Positions 8,130 to 17,081 of a stretch of DNA of 30,177 nt are shown piece after piece. The stretch spans positions 1 to 30,177 of the forward strand of contig DAIOCL010000028.1 of the NCBI GenBank assembly GCA_036747335.1, written 5' to 3'. Position 1 is the stretch's first letter. Each line of letters begins with the position of its first letter. Source of the stretch: UBA4660 sp002405435 (GTDB lineage Bacteria > Bacteroidota > Bacteroidia > Flavobacteriales_D > Sanyastnellaceae). The translations under genes were made by a program, and so were the position numbers. The notes beneath the pieces were generated by a model that saw only the letters and a program-made list of their open reading frames with translations, had not been told where the DNA came from and made no database searches.

Positions 8130-11100
8130 TTATCGAATCAGGGTAATTGTTCCGCTCACTTCGCGCATTGCTGAGCTTCCCTCCACGCGCATGAGCAGCC
8201 TATAGGAATACACGCCATTTCCGCCGTAGAAGTCGCCGTCCCTCACATCGCCTATCCAGTGCTCCATGGGATCTCTGGTGAAAAAGACCTCTTCGCCCCA
8301 GCGATTGAAGATGTACAATTCATAACTATCCAGGGCATCAGTAGCGGCAAGCACGGGCGAAAAGGTGTCATTGAGCCCGTCTCCATTTGGCGTGAATGAA
8401 TTGGGAACATAGACGGAAAATTCAGACGTGATCACTATTTCATGCAACGCCTGGGCCGAACAACCCAGGCTGTCGGTTACTTCCAGCACAACGGGGAATT
8501 CGCCCGTATTGACAAAGGTGTGCTCCACATGCTGGTTGGATGCGGTGATGCCATCTCCGAAATCCCAGTCATATGCCTGCATTCCATCCGGATTCCCGGA
8601 GAAAGTAATGGTGGCGAAATATACCGGAGTAACATAGAGGCTCGCCTCAAAGTCAACCTCAGGCAAGGGCCATACCTGCAGGGATTCTTCCATTTCTATT
8701 GTGGCCGTGCATCCGTCGGCTGTGGTGACCGTAAGCGTTACGTTATACACGCCTTCATCACTGTATGCATGTGATACAGAAGGCTGGTTGCTCAGGAAGC
8801 CGTCTCCGAGTTCCCAGTACCAGCCGGTTGCATTCGGCGAAAGACTGGTGAAGACTACAGGGGATCCCTCACAGGCTGCAGCGGCATCCATTTCGAACAA
8901 CGCCAGCGCCGGTTCGAAGGCCTCAAATACCTGTACACTGTCCCTGCTGCATCCATAGGCGTTGATGGTTGTGAGGTTGATAGCGTAGCTGCCCGGACCA
9001 GAAAATTCGAACTGTGGTTCCGGTGCTGAAGATACGAGTGCGCCGTTTACTGACCATGCGTACGTGTCGGCCGCAACCACCGAAACAACCTCCGTGGCAG
9101 GTTCAGCCTCACATGAAGTGAGCAGGGAAAGTGCGAAAGCGGCTGACGGAACCGGAAGCACTTCGACCTGCAGCTGCGCAGACTGGCTGCAACCGTTCTC
9201 AGACCACGCCGTCATCTCTATGGTTCTTAACAAAGGTGTATTGCCGTTATTTTCGAAACTGACACATGGCTCGGCGCCCGACATAGCTGTGCCGTCATCT
9301 ACCGACCAGTTATAGCTTATGGCACCCGTGCTCTGGTTATCGATACAGGCTTCAAGGGGAGCGCATGATTCAGTAACGTCCGCAGTGAAGGCTGCAACCG
9401 GCAATGGATTCACAACTACCTCCAGTTCCTCGATTACGCTGCAGCCGGTGGCCGCAACAGCAATGAACTGCAACTGGAACACGCCTGAGGTTGCATAGGT
9501 GACTTCGGCTTCAGGATTGTTGGAACTGTTGCCGTTTCCAAGACTCCAAACCGTTTCAGCTGCATCCTGCGTTTCTGCGTGCAATGTGACCGGCACACCC
9601 ACACATACCGCTGGGTCGTCAGTCCAGACCGAAGCATGCGGTGTATTCAGTACCTCCACGGAAGCATAGGCGGTATCGGTGCCACAACCATCCGTAGCAA
9701 TCTGCATGATGGTATAGAGTCCGTCATTGGTAAAGCTGAACTCAGGATCTGCCTCACTGGAAGTACCAGCATCACCGAATTCGTAGGTGATCGACGTGGC
9801 GCCTGTGCCTGCATTGGTGAAAGAAACTTCAAGGGGCTCGCAACCGGCAGAGGCCGACAACATGAAGGCTGCAGACACCTGGTTGGGCAACACTTCCAGC
9901 TCTTTCATCACACTGTCTGTGCCGCACGCATTGGCAACATATAGCCAGATTTCAAACACAGCCAGCATATTGTCCGTGGTATAGATGCCTGCTTCCGGTT
10001 GCTCAATACCACTTTCTGTTCCGTTTCCGAAATTCCAGTAAAAGGAATCCGGATTTCCGGAAGTGAGGTTGTCGAACGCTACACTCACCGGAGAACATTG
10101 CGTGCTGAGCACCACAGGAACAAATTCGGCCACTGGCAAGGGATGAACCTGAATCTGCTCCTGGGCCTCGTCTTCTCCACACGCATTGCTAACCAACAGG
10201 TTCACGGGATACCATACATCAGCTCCGAGCGCCTCTAAGAGGTAGCTTTCCGGTTCAAATTCATTAAATAACGCGCCGTCTATGCTCCAGGAGTAGGTGG
10301 CGTAGTCGCCCGAGGAGTTATTGGTGAACGCCACGTCAACGGGCGAGCATCCTTCCACCGCACTGACCGAAAAATCTGCCTGCGGCGCACTGATGATTTC
10401 AACATCCTGCCCGGCTGTATCCGAGCAACCTGCTGCGGTAGATACCGTCAGTTCGATCTGATGCATACCATCGGCAGTAAAGTCAAAGTCGGGTTCAAAC
10501 CCAGAAAGGCTTGTAACGCCGTCAAAAGTCCAGATCCATGAGGTAGCACCGGAAGAGGTATTGTCCAGTGCAAGTGGTACGCCATTGCACTGCATGGCCG
10601 GTATACTGAAGGATGCGTGGGGCACAGCGGCAATCTCCACACTTTTTAGCGCTGTATCTCCACAGGAAGTCAGTATGTCTGTAAAGATATACGAGAGGGT
10701 GTAAACCGCCGGCGTTCCGGAAGGGTCAAAAATTCCCGCCACAGCATCCGTGATGCCCACACCTTCCCAAAATCCTCCGGGGGGCGATGCACCGCTGAGG
10801 GCAGCAGGAGGCGTGTCTTCACAAAACACCTCACTGGCGCCAGACACCACCACAGGCAGGGCATGCACCATTACAGACAACTGGTCGGTCACCATGCAGG
10901 TGCCCGAGCCGCTGGTCAGCGTGATGGTGTGGTTACCCGGCCCGGCCACAGCAGGATTGAATAGTCCGGTAACCGCATTGGCGATGCCCGGTCCGCTCCA
11001 GGTACCCGCATCAGCTGAAAAGGATGAAAGCAATACCGTGTCGTCATTAAGGCAATGCGTCTGATCGGCACCCGCATTTATTACAGGGACCGCAGATACC

Positions 11101-12963
11101 GAAACCGTGCGGGTGTCAGACGCACTGCAGCCATTCGCATTGGTAAATGAATAAGTGAGCACATAGTTCCCGAGTCCGGACGGAATGAACTCACCCAACA
11201 CGGACACTCCTGTGCCTGACCACGTTCCCCCTGCCGGCGACTGACCGCTCAATACAGTGGCCACCGGCTGGTTACAAACGCTGATACTGGGTCCTGCATC
11301 CACAACCGGCAGCGCATTGACAGTAACCACCACCTGGTCTGATGACGAGCAGAGGTTGTTGTCGGTGACGGTGAGTGTGTAGGTCGTGGTGGACGATGGC
11401 GTGGCGGCAGGATTGAATACGTTGGTGGCAGAGAGTGAACTGCCGTTGTTCCACGAAGGGGTATAGGGTGCCTCTCCAGCGGATGCACTGCCCGACAGCG
11501 AAACACTGCTTCCTGCACACACGGACACATCAGCACCGGCATTGACCGATGGCAGGGCGTTGACCGTAACCACCACGTTGTCGGTAGCCGTGCAGGCACC
11601 GAGTGAAAGGGTATAAACCAGGTTGTGCACACCGGCCGATGAGGGCGTAAACAATCCGGCTGACGATACCGAAGCAGAGCCGCTCCACGTGCCGCCCGCA
11701 TTGACAGGTACCAGGTTGAAGGCAGCGGCGTTGTGGCACACCTCCACATCGGGTCCGGCGTTGATGGCGGAAGGCGCCACCACCGTGACCGTGCGTGTGT
11801 CATTGGCCGTACAGCCCTGTGCGTTCGTAAACGAGTAGGTCAGCACCACCGTGGCAGGAGAAGCCGGCGGCGTGTAGGTGCCTCCGGCCGTTACGCCTGT
11901 GCCCGACCATGTGCCGCCCGCCGGTGAAAATCCCGTCAGCGCGACGGCAGGGCCTGCGGTGCACAGGGTGATGTCAGTGCCTGCATCCACAACCGGCAGC
12001 GCATTGACAGTAACCACCACCTGGTCTGATGACGNNNNNNNNNNNNNNNNNNNNNNNNNNNNNNNNNNNNNNNNNNNNNNNNNNNNNNNNNNNNNNNNNN
12101 NNNNNNNNNNNNNNNNNNNNNNNNNNNNNNNNNNCAGGTACCAGGTTGAAGGCAGCGGCGTTGTGGCACACCTCCACATCGGGTCCGGCATTGACCGTTC
12201 CGGGTGCTACCACGGAAATCACCATGGTATCTGTATTGGTGCAGCCCTGCGTATTGGTAAACGAATAAGTGAGTACCACGTTTCCCGCGACCGCGGGAAT
12301 GGTAAATGTTCCGGCGGCGGTCACACCGGTTCCGCTCCAGGTTCCTCCTGCCGGAGAAAATCCGGTGAGTGCAATAGACCCGCTTCCTATACATGCCGAA
12401 AGGTCTGGACCTGCATTCACCACAGGGAGTGGCACAACAAACACGGCCACCTGGTCGGGATCACTGCAACCTTCAATATCCACGGCGGTCACGTTGTAGA
12501 AGGTAGTCGCTGCAGGTGTGGCGGTCGGGCATTGTGAAAGGGAATTGGAAACCGGACCGCCGCTCCAGGTATACAGGGTAATGGCACCATTGGCACTGGT
12601 AGCACTGGCGCAGAGGTTTACCGTCTGGCCCTGGCAAATGGTCTGGTCAAGGCCGGCATTGGTTACAGGCCGTGGGCGGACCAGCATGGTCATCTGGTCC
12701 GTCGCGGTACAAGCACCCACTGTAACCGTAAGCGTGAGCAGATAGGTACCCTCGGCAGAGGGCGTGAAGACTCCGGCTGAAGTGACCAGCGGAGATCCAC
12801 TCCAGGTTCCACCACCGGGGAGGGTAACGGATGGCCCATTCACACAAACGTCGAGATCTGGACCTGCGTTGGCCGAACACTGTGCAAATGCAACAGCATC
12901 AAATGCCAAAGGCAGAAGGTAGAAAATACCGGCAAGCAAAAGCCTCCGGTCTAGGGCTTGCAT
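8130..12963 (-). CDS. Giant multi-domain secreted protein (Ig-like and PKD-like modules, CHU_C/gliding-associated C-terminus), split by assembly gap
   Basis: The start is the ATG at 12961-12963, which gives a clean signal peptide (RRLLLAGIFYLLPLAFDAVAFAQ). An ATG 15 codons upstream is also open. The N-terminal half contains about 70-residue Ig-like modules with the pattern xNAGPDxxVC...GGTWSGxGV...TYSFTNxxGC. After these come nine PKD-like modules (WxFGDG- or WSxDG-type cores, cysteine near each start). The last about 95 residues (YVPNSFTPNGDGLNDTF, then YELYIFNRWGEEVFFTRD and GVYSYRLLMRV) are the gliding-motility-associated C-terminal domain used for type IX export and surface attachment. 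A likely adhesin or surface polymer. The reading frame on the two sides of the 100-base N run differs, which only means that the true gap is a multiple of three. With the predicted 357-base filler the protein would be 1696 residues. Confidence 0.93.
11293..12189 (-). repeat. Higher-order tandem repeat, 687-base unit (three Ig-like modules)
   Basis: Bases 11293-11347 match 11980-12034, and bases 11705-11759 match 12135-12189, with no difference that I could see by eye. The first pair is offset by 687 bases (229 codons, three modules). The second pair has the same offset if the N gap is 357 bases. The module types also recur with period three: modules with SPAGGTWSGTGV, then VEVCHNAAAFNLVP, then SSDQVVVTVNALP. 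This indicates a recent duplication of a three-module block. Confidence 0.85.
12035..12134. other. Assembly gap (100 N)
   Basis: Exactly 100 unknown bases, the conventional size for a gap of unknown length. It lies inside a near-identical internal duplication of the giant gene, which explains why assembly failed. Frame continuity requires a true length divisible by three. Confidence 0.98.
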
Positions 12964-12968
12964 ACGTC

Positions 12969-12976
12969 TAAAGTTA
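12969..12976 (-). promoter_or_regulatory. Possible start-proximal -7 box of the giant gene
   Basis: The minus-strand octamer TAACTTTA matches 5 of 6 fixed TAnnTTTG positions and ends 5 bases before the chosen ATG. No -33 box at proper spacing was seen. It competes with the distal candidate at 13264-13271. Confidence 0.2.
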
Positions 12977-13045
12977 GGGTTGATAAAACAACCTCTTGTA
13001 CGGGACATTGCGGTGAATGTTTCCAGTTTGTGGTATTATAGTTGG

Positions 13046-13079
13046 CGGCTGCCCGTTGCCCCTGGCAACGAATTAGCCG
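13046..13079. repeat. Stable hairpin upstream of the giant gene
   Basis: CGTTGCC (13054-13060) pairs perfectly with GGCAACG (13064-13070) around a 3-base loop. An outer stem CGGCT (13046-13050) pairs with AGCCG (13075-13079) across a 3x4 internal loop. It lies about 83 bases before the giant gene's ATG, and would fold in the mRNA leader if transcription starts at the distal promoter. Confidence 0.6.
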
Positions 13080-13263
13080 GATAAACGCTCGAACAGTAAG
13101 CCCAAGGCAACCCTCAAAACGGCAAGCGCTCAGGTCGATAATTAGATAGAAATTGTCTGGGTAGTCAGCGCACCCTCTCCGCCAAACGCGGTTGAACCTG
13201 GTGCGAAACAGCGCCGACATAGGGTGACGGCCTGCGCGGAAGTTACTTTACCCGAATCGATGA

Positions 13264-13271
13264 CAAAGATA
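13264..13271 (-). promoter_or_regulatory. Candidate distal -7 box for the giant gene
   Basis: The minus-strand TATCTTTG is an exact TAnnTTTG match. The best upstream TTTG (13297-13300) is 25 bases away, which is longer than usual, so the -33 element is weak. If used, it would give a leader of nearly 300 bases that includes the hairpin at 13046-13079. Confidence 0.35.
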
Positions 13272-13457
13272 CTAACAATAGGTTGCTTAAAACTGCCAAA
13301 ATTCTTGGACACACAACGGGTTACGGCCGGGGAATTATGCCCTTAGCAAGACTGTTAAAGCATGACTATCAGATAGTTAAATCTATACATCCCGAATGAA
13401 TTTTTATCTCCGTGTGGCATGCGGTGATTACCGCTGGGGAAAGCGTATAGCCGGGAC

Positions 13458-14531
13458 TCACAGCCCGACACGTTCAGCATAGACCATCTCGAGCATATGG
13501 TCATAGCTTGCTACGCCGGCGCTTACCCCCATGCTTTTGAGGTAAAGGTCGTTGAATTTTTCCTGTACGCCGGGTACATACTCCTGGTATCCGAGTCCAT
13601 TCAGGTAAATGGCCCGCAGGTCATCTTCGACGGCAGGCGCTGTATTCGCCTTAAGCTCCGCGTACTTTTCGGGTGACTCACGCTTGAGCCTGCCCCTGAC
13701 ATTTCTTAGGAGTTCGAGTTCACCTGCGTATTGCATGGCGGGATGCCCGGACTGAGAGAGTGCCAGGTAGGCAACCAGGTCTGCCTCGCCCTCGTGGGTA
13801 ATTCCATAGCCGTGGCTCAGTTCATGCGCAACAATAAAGGTGACTGTTCCGGGCAGGTAGGTACTGCTTGTGTAACCCTCCTGGTGAAAGGGAAAAAAGA
13901 ATCCGGCTATGCCCAGTTTTCGCAAGGTGCCGTCATCGTTGAGGATACGGCATCGGACGCGGCCTGCTGTGGGAATGCCCCTGGACGTGAGCAGTTGCTC
14001 TACCGCCTCGCGCACGGCACCTTCATCAACGACGGTATGCAGCAGCGCCATTTTCGCAGCTGCTTTCATTTCAACACACCGCTCATGCGCTGCAGTGCCC
14101 AGTGCGAAGAGTTGGTCTTCTTTCAATTTTGCCGCCGTGCGCCCTGCGGTTATCCCCCGGCAGGTGTAGTTAAACCCCCAAGCCAGCATAAAAAACGCGA
14201 GGGTGTACCCGACGGCATTGAGCAGGCGCATGGGAATAAGCCGAAACCGCCGGGGCTTGCGGAATACAAACCACAGGGCCAATGCGACTAGTGCAGGAAG
14301 CCAGACAGCGGCAGCCGGAAACGGCAACAGCCCCGTGGTGAAGTCGAATAAGACCCTGATCACTTGAAAGATTCCCTTGCGGTAAAGGACCTCCGGTATT
14401 GCGGGCAGGAGCAGAAAAACCCCAAAAAGCAAGATACTCACGAGTCCGGACCAGCAACCGGCATTGGGACCAGCAAAGATTTTTCGGAAAGGTTGGTTCA
14501 CTGGGGCATAACGAAGGGCCTTGCGCTTCAT
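13458..14531 (-). CDS. DUF3810 family membrane protein, putative zinc metallopeptidase
   Basis: The 357-residue product has three membrane segments in the N-terminal third (about 27-45, 72-91 and 103-121). A soluble domain follows with IVAHELSHGYGITHEGEADLVAYL: His236-Glu237-x-x-His240 and Glu248 form a zincin-like HExxH...E signature. The family is known mainly from Bacteroidota, and I know of no established substrate. Its ATG overlaps the stop codon of the serine hydrolase gene by 4 bases (ATGA), so translation is probably coupled. The catalytic role is inferred from the motif alone. Confidence 0.88.
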   Translation of the reverse strand: MKRKALRYAPVNQPFRKIFAGPNAGCWSGLVSILLFGVFLLLPAIPEVLYRKGIFQVIRVLFDFTTGLLPFPAAAVWLPALVALALWFVFRKPRRFRLIPMRLLNAVGYTLAFFMLAWGFNYTCRGITAGRTAAKLKEDQLFALGTAAHERCVEMKAAAKMALLHTVVDEGAVREAVEQLLTSRGIPTAGRVRCRILNDDGTLRKLGIAGFFFPFHQEGYTSSTYLPGTVTFIVAHELSHGYGITHEGEADLVAYLALSQSGHPAMQYAGELELLRNVRGRLKRESPEKYAELKANTAPAVEDDLRAIYLNGLGYQEYVPGVQEKFNDLYLKSMGVSAGVASYDHMLEMVYAERVGL

Positions 14532-16021
14532 TGCCCTATGACAACGAGCGGTAAAATTTGTCTGTAATGGTCTCCGGCAATTTCGACGGCGTAATAGCCA
14601 TCTGCCAATCCGCTCAGAGAGATAGTGCCGGAGAAACCGGTCGTCTGCCGGCAGACTTCAGCGCCATTCAGCGATTTGATGATGACCTCTCGCGGTTGAG
14701 GTCCCTCGATATGAAAATAACCTGAGGTGGCCGGATTGGGATAGACCCTGAACATACCGGCTACCTCATTGATGCCGGTAAGGCAACCGAAAAAATCTGA
14801 ACCGTTAATGGCCGCGAAGACGTCCTCTTCGAGCGTGTAGTAAGCACTTTGGTTGCCGAAGTCGAATCCATCCCACGCACCATTGGTCATAAATACAAAA
14901 CCGGCATTGATATCCGTTCTCCAGTAAAGGTCGCTGATTAATCCGTACGCTTCGCCGGCATGGCCGCGAAACAGCAGGTCTCCGAAGACGATGTCGCCTC
15001 CGTCCGTGGCGGTGGTGCAATGCACCCCGAGACCCCAGCTTCTGAACAGGCCGTAGTAATTGTCTCCGTTGCTGCCGTTATAGGTCCAGTGCGGTGTTTG
15101 CATCAACAACAAGGTGGCGGGCTCAAGCGGCGATGCTACGCCGAGGTCTATGCCCTTGAAGACGGCAATCACCGCAGCGAGTTCTTTTACTGAAGCCCGC
15201 AACCCGCCCTGTGGCGAGAAGATAAGCCCGTTGGTTCCGGGTACATAGCCTGCCAGTTCGGGCAGCACGGGCTGCTCTCCCTGAAAGTCGTCCACCTGCG
15301 GATTCCAGCCGCCCTGGTTTCGGTAGAGTACGGCCACATCGGCTATGTTTTCGATATCAGCAACATTGTAACTGCCCGTGATGCCCAGCGGCTGGAGTAC
15401 GTTATTTTTCATGTACACATCAAAGCGCTCATTGCTATGGGCCTCAATGAGTGTACCTATGATGCCGTAGGTAGCATTGGAGTAAGCGAAAAAGGTGCCC
15501 GGTGTTTCCAGGCGCCACATATTGGCGGTGTAGTAGTTGCCGCCGGGTACGCACAATTCATCAATGGCCGGAGGATTTTCATTGCCATAGGTTGCCGAAA
15601 GAAAGTTTCCGTAACCGGTGCCATCCTGAAAGCCGGCGGTATGCGAGAGCAGCATGCGGTAAGTGATTGGCACATCGGGCCAGTTGGGGTTGCGAAACGA
15701 AAAACCCAGTGCACCGCTCACATCTTCATCCAGTCCAAATGCACCCTGCTCGTAAAGGTTCATCAGCCCCATTGCCGTCAAGAGCTTGCTTATGGAGGCG
15801 ATGCGGTATTTTGTGTCGTCGTTCACCGGGAGTTCCAGTGCGTAGTTTCTCAAGCCGAAGTGATAGGACTGTACGCCAAGGTCACATACCACAGCGACCG
15901 ACATCCCCATGAGTTCGTAGCCTTCGAAAATCTCTGCGAGGGAGGCCGGCTGGGCGCGCATATTCGACGCTTGTGTTGCAAGCAGCAGCACCGCGACAAA
16001 CCGGATGAGCATTCTTTTCAT
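14528..16021 (-). CDS. Secreted serine hydrolase (beta-lactamase/class C PBP family) with type IX sorting domain
   Basis: This is a 497-residue protein with a signal peptide (about 1-23). The beta-lactamase-like fold shows the nucleophile motif Ser76-Ile-Ser-Lys79, the second motif Tyr180-Ser-Asn182 and the third motif His354-Ala-Gly356 in place of KTG, as in esterase or D-aminopeptidase-like members of PF00144. Residues about 421-497 (MFRVYPNPATSGYF, then GLADGYYAVEI) are a type A C-terminal sorting domain for the type IX secretion system. The enzyme is therefore predicted on the cell surface or outside. The substrate is unknown; peptidoglycan peptides or esters are plausible. Its start overlaps the apaG stop (TGATG) and its stop overlaps the DUF3810 start, forming a coupled trio. 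Confidence 0.92.
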   Translation of the reverse strand: MKRMLIRFVAVLLLATQASNMRAQPASLAEIFEGYELMGMSVAVVCDLGVQSYHFGLRNYALELPVNDDTKYRIASISKLLTAMGLMNLYEQGAFGLDEDVSGALGFSFRNPNWPDVPITYRMLLSHTAGFQDGTGYGNFLSATYGNENPPAIDELCVPGGNYYTANMWRLETPGTFFAYSNATYGIIGTLIEAHSNERFDVYMKNNVLQPLGITGSYNVADIENIADVAVLYRNQGGWNPQVDDFQGEQPVLPELAGYVPGTNGLIFSPQGGLRASVKELAAVIAVFKGIDLGVASPLEPATLLLMQTPHWTYNGSNGDNYYGLFRSWGLGVHCTTATDGGDIVFGDLLFRGHAGEAYGLISDLYWRTDINAGFVFMTNGAWDGFDFGNQSAYYTLEEDVFAAINGSDFFGCLTGINEVAGMFRVYPNPATSGYFHIEGPQPREVIIKSLNGAEVCRQTTGFSGTISLSGLADGYYAVEIAGDHYRQILPLVVIGQ

Positions 16022-16407
16022 CAGTTGAGCACGAAGGGTACTTCCAGTTTGAACTTTGGAATTTCTACCCGCATGATATCACCGGAATCAAGTTTAGATA
16101 CACTGTAGTAACCCTTCATGGTACCGCGCTGAGAAATAAGGTCACAGGCCGACTGGTAGGTGTGAAAACCTCCCGGAGGAATTACGGGCTGGTATCCGAC
16201 CACACCGGGTCCTTCCACTTCGCGGCGTATGCCCGATGCGTCAAAGATGAACCAGTGCCTGCGCAGCACCTGAACGGAATAGGCATTCTGGTTTTCGATG
16301 GTGATGTAATAGGAAAAGACAAAGTTGTCGGCCAGCGCATTGCTCAGCGAAGGCTCCCAGCGGGTGACAACAGAAATTCGGACACCAGAGGTTACAGCAG
16401 TTTCCAT
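16021..16407 (-). CDS. apaG: ApaG family protein
   Basis: A 128-residue single-domain protein of the ApaG/DUF525 family, a fibronectin-type beta-sandwich of the usual length. Characteristic stretches are ENQNAYSVQVLRRHWFIFDA, VEGPGVVGYQPVIPPGG and ISQRGTMKGYYSV. The family was named from the E. coli apaGH operon and is linked loosely to cobalt/magnesium resistance; its biochemical role is unclear. The ATG is well supported because METAVTSGVRISVV is a typical family N-terminus. It is the first gene of the trio with the serine hydrolase and DUF3810 genes. It lies 83 bases downstream of the sugar transferase and has its own promoter-like box. Confidence 0.95.
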   Translation of the reverse strand: METAVTSGVRISVVTRWEPSLSNALADNFVFSYYITIENQNAYSVQVLRRHWFIFDASGIRREVEGPGVVGYQPVIPPGGFHTYQSACDLISQRGTMKGYYSVSKLDSGDIMRVEIPKFKLEVPFVLN

Positions 16408-16413
16408 TCAGGT

Positions 16414-16421
16414 CAAAGTTA
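16414..16421 (-). promoter_or_regulatory. Candidate start-proximal -7 box of apaG
   Basis: The minus-strand TAACTTTG is an exact match to TAnnTTTG and ends 6 bases before the apaG ATG. No good -33 TTTG was found. If functional, the transcript would be leaderless or have only a few leader bases. Confidence 0.35.
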
Positions 16422-16490
16422 CACCGGTTGCCGGCTCGTCAGCAGGGAATTTTCGGCCATGGGCCGAAGGACATATCAACACTGCCCTGG

Positions 16491-17081
16491 TCATTTGCCG
16501 GTGATGATTTTCCTGAAAGTCAGCCACATTATCTTCAAATCCGTGCCCATTCCCTTTTCGTCTATGTACCTGAGTGCCAGATCGAGTTTGGCGGGCATAA
16601 TTTCGTTGACATAGGTCATTTCCGGGTTGGCCGCTGCCCCGAGCAGTTCATTTTCACGGATGAAATAGAGCGATGCGTAGTCGGTGAGCCCGGGCCTGAC
16701 CGACAACACGCGCCGCTGGGACTCTGTATAAAGTGCAACATATTTACCTACCTCGGGCCTTGGGCCCACCAGGCTCATCTGACCGGTCAGCACATTCCAC
16801 AACTGGGGAAGTTCGTCGAGTTTGTATTTCCTCAGAAAGTGTCCTGCGCGGGTAATCCTCGGGTCGCGCATACCCACGGTGAGTTGACCTGCTGATTCAG
16901 CTGCCGGACGCATGGTCCTGAATTTGATCAGGCCAAAGGGCTTACCCCCTCTTCCGATGCGCTCCTGCACGAAAACAGGACTGTGCCCGTCGGCGGCTAC
17001 CACGAGTGCGATGGCCAGTGCGGGCAGGGCCAGCACAACCAGTGCCAACGCCGACAAGATGATGTCCGTCATGCGCTTCAT
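16491..17081 (-). CDS. Monotopic phosphoglycosyl transferase (sugar transferase, PglC/WcaJ catalytic domain)
   Basis: The 196-residue enzyme transfers a sugar-1-phosphate from a nucleotide sugar onto undecaprenyl phosphate at the inner membrane, the first step of a glycan repeat unit. It has one N-terminal re-entrant membrane helix (about 7-29). After that come PVFVQERIGRGGKPFGLIKFRTM, RKYKLDELPQLWNVL with the conserved Asp-Glu catalytic pair, SLVGPRPE, and RPGLTDYASLYF. It is a short, PglC-sized form without the extra N-terminal membrane domain of WcaJ. Its start overlaps the aminotransferase stop by 4 bases, which implies a shared pathway for an amino-deoxy sugar. The exact sugar cannot be read from sequence. 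Confidence 0.94.
   Translation of the reverse strand: MKRMTDIILSALALVVLALPALAIALVVAADGHSPVFVQERIGRGGKPFGLIKFRTMRPAAESAGQLTVGMRDPRITRAGHFLRKYKLDELPQLWNVLTGQMSLVGPRPEVGKYVALYTESQRRVLSVRPGLTDYASLYFIRENELLGAAANPEMTYVNEIMPAKLDLALRYIDEKGMGTDLKIMWLTFRKIITGK

Larger units (their letters stand above)
13009..13457. other. 449-base region without a convincing gene
   Basis: Short open frames here have no recognisable product. The region contains a strong hairpin (13046-13079) and an exact -7 box (13264-13271, minus). It also holds a 13-base palindrome ACTATCAGATAGT (13365-13377) and a small hairpin GCGGT/ACCGC (13421-13434). The last could end transcripts of the upstream DUF3810 operon, but no T-run follows. 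No tRNA-like or rRNA-like sequence was recognised. Confidence 0.6.

Noticed and set aside
11294..12189. Repeats in the giant gene considered as CRISPR or a transposon
   Set aside because: They are in-frame protein modules with no spacers, terminal inverted repeats or transposase.
12029..12394. Open frames running through the N gap in several frames
   Set aside because: Unknown bases cannot hold stops, so these frames are artefacts of the gap.
13009..13220. Small minus-strand open frame upstream of the giant gene
   Set aside because: No family resemblance, Cys- and Arg-rich composition of non-coding DNA, and it overlaps the hairpin and the giant gene's start.
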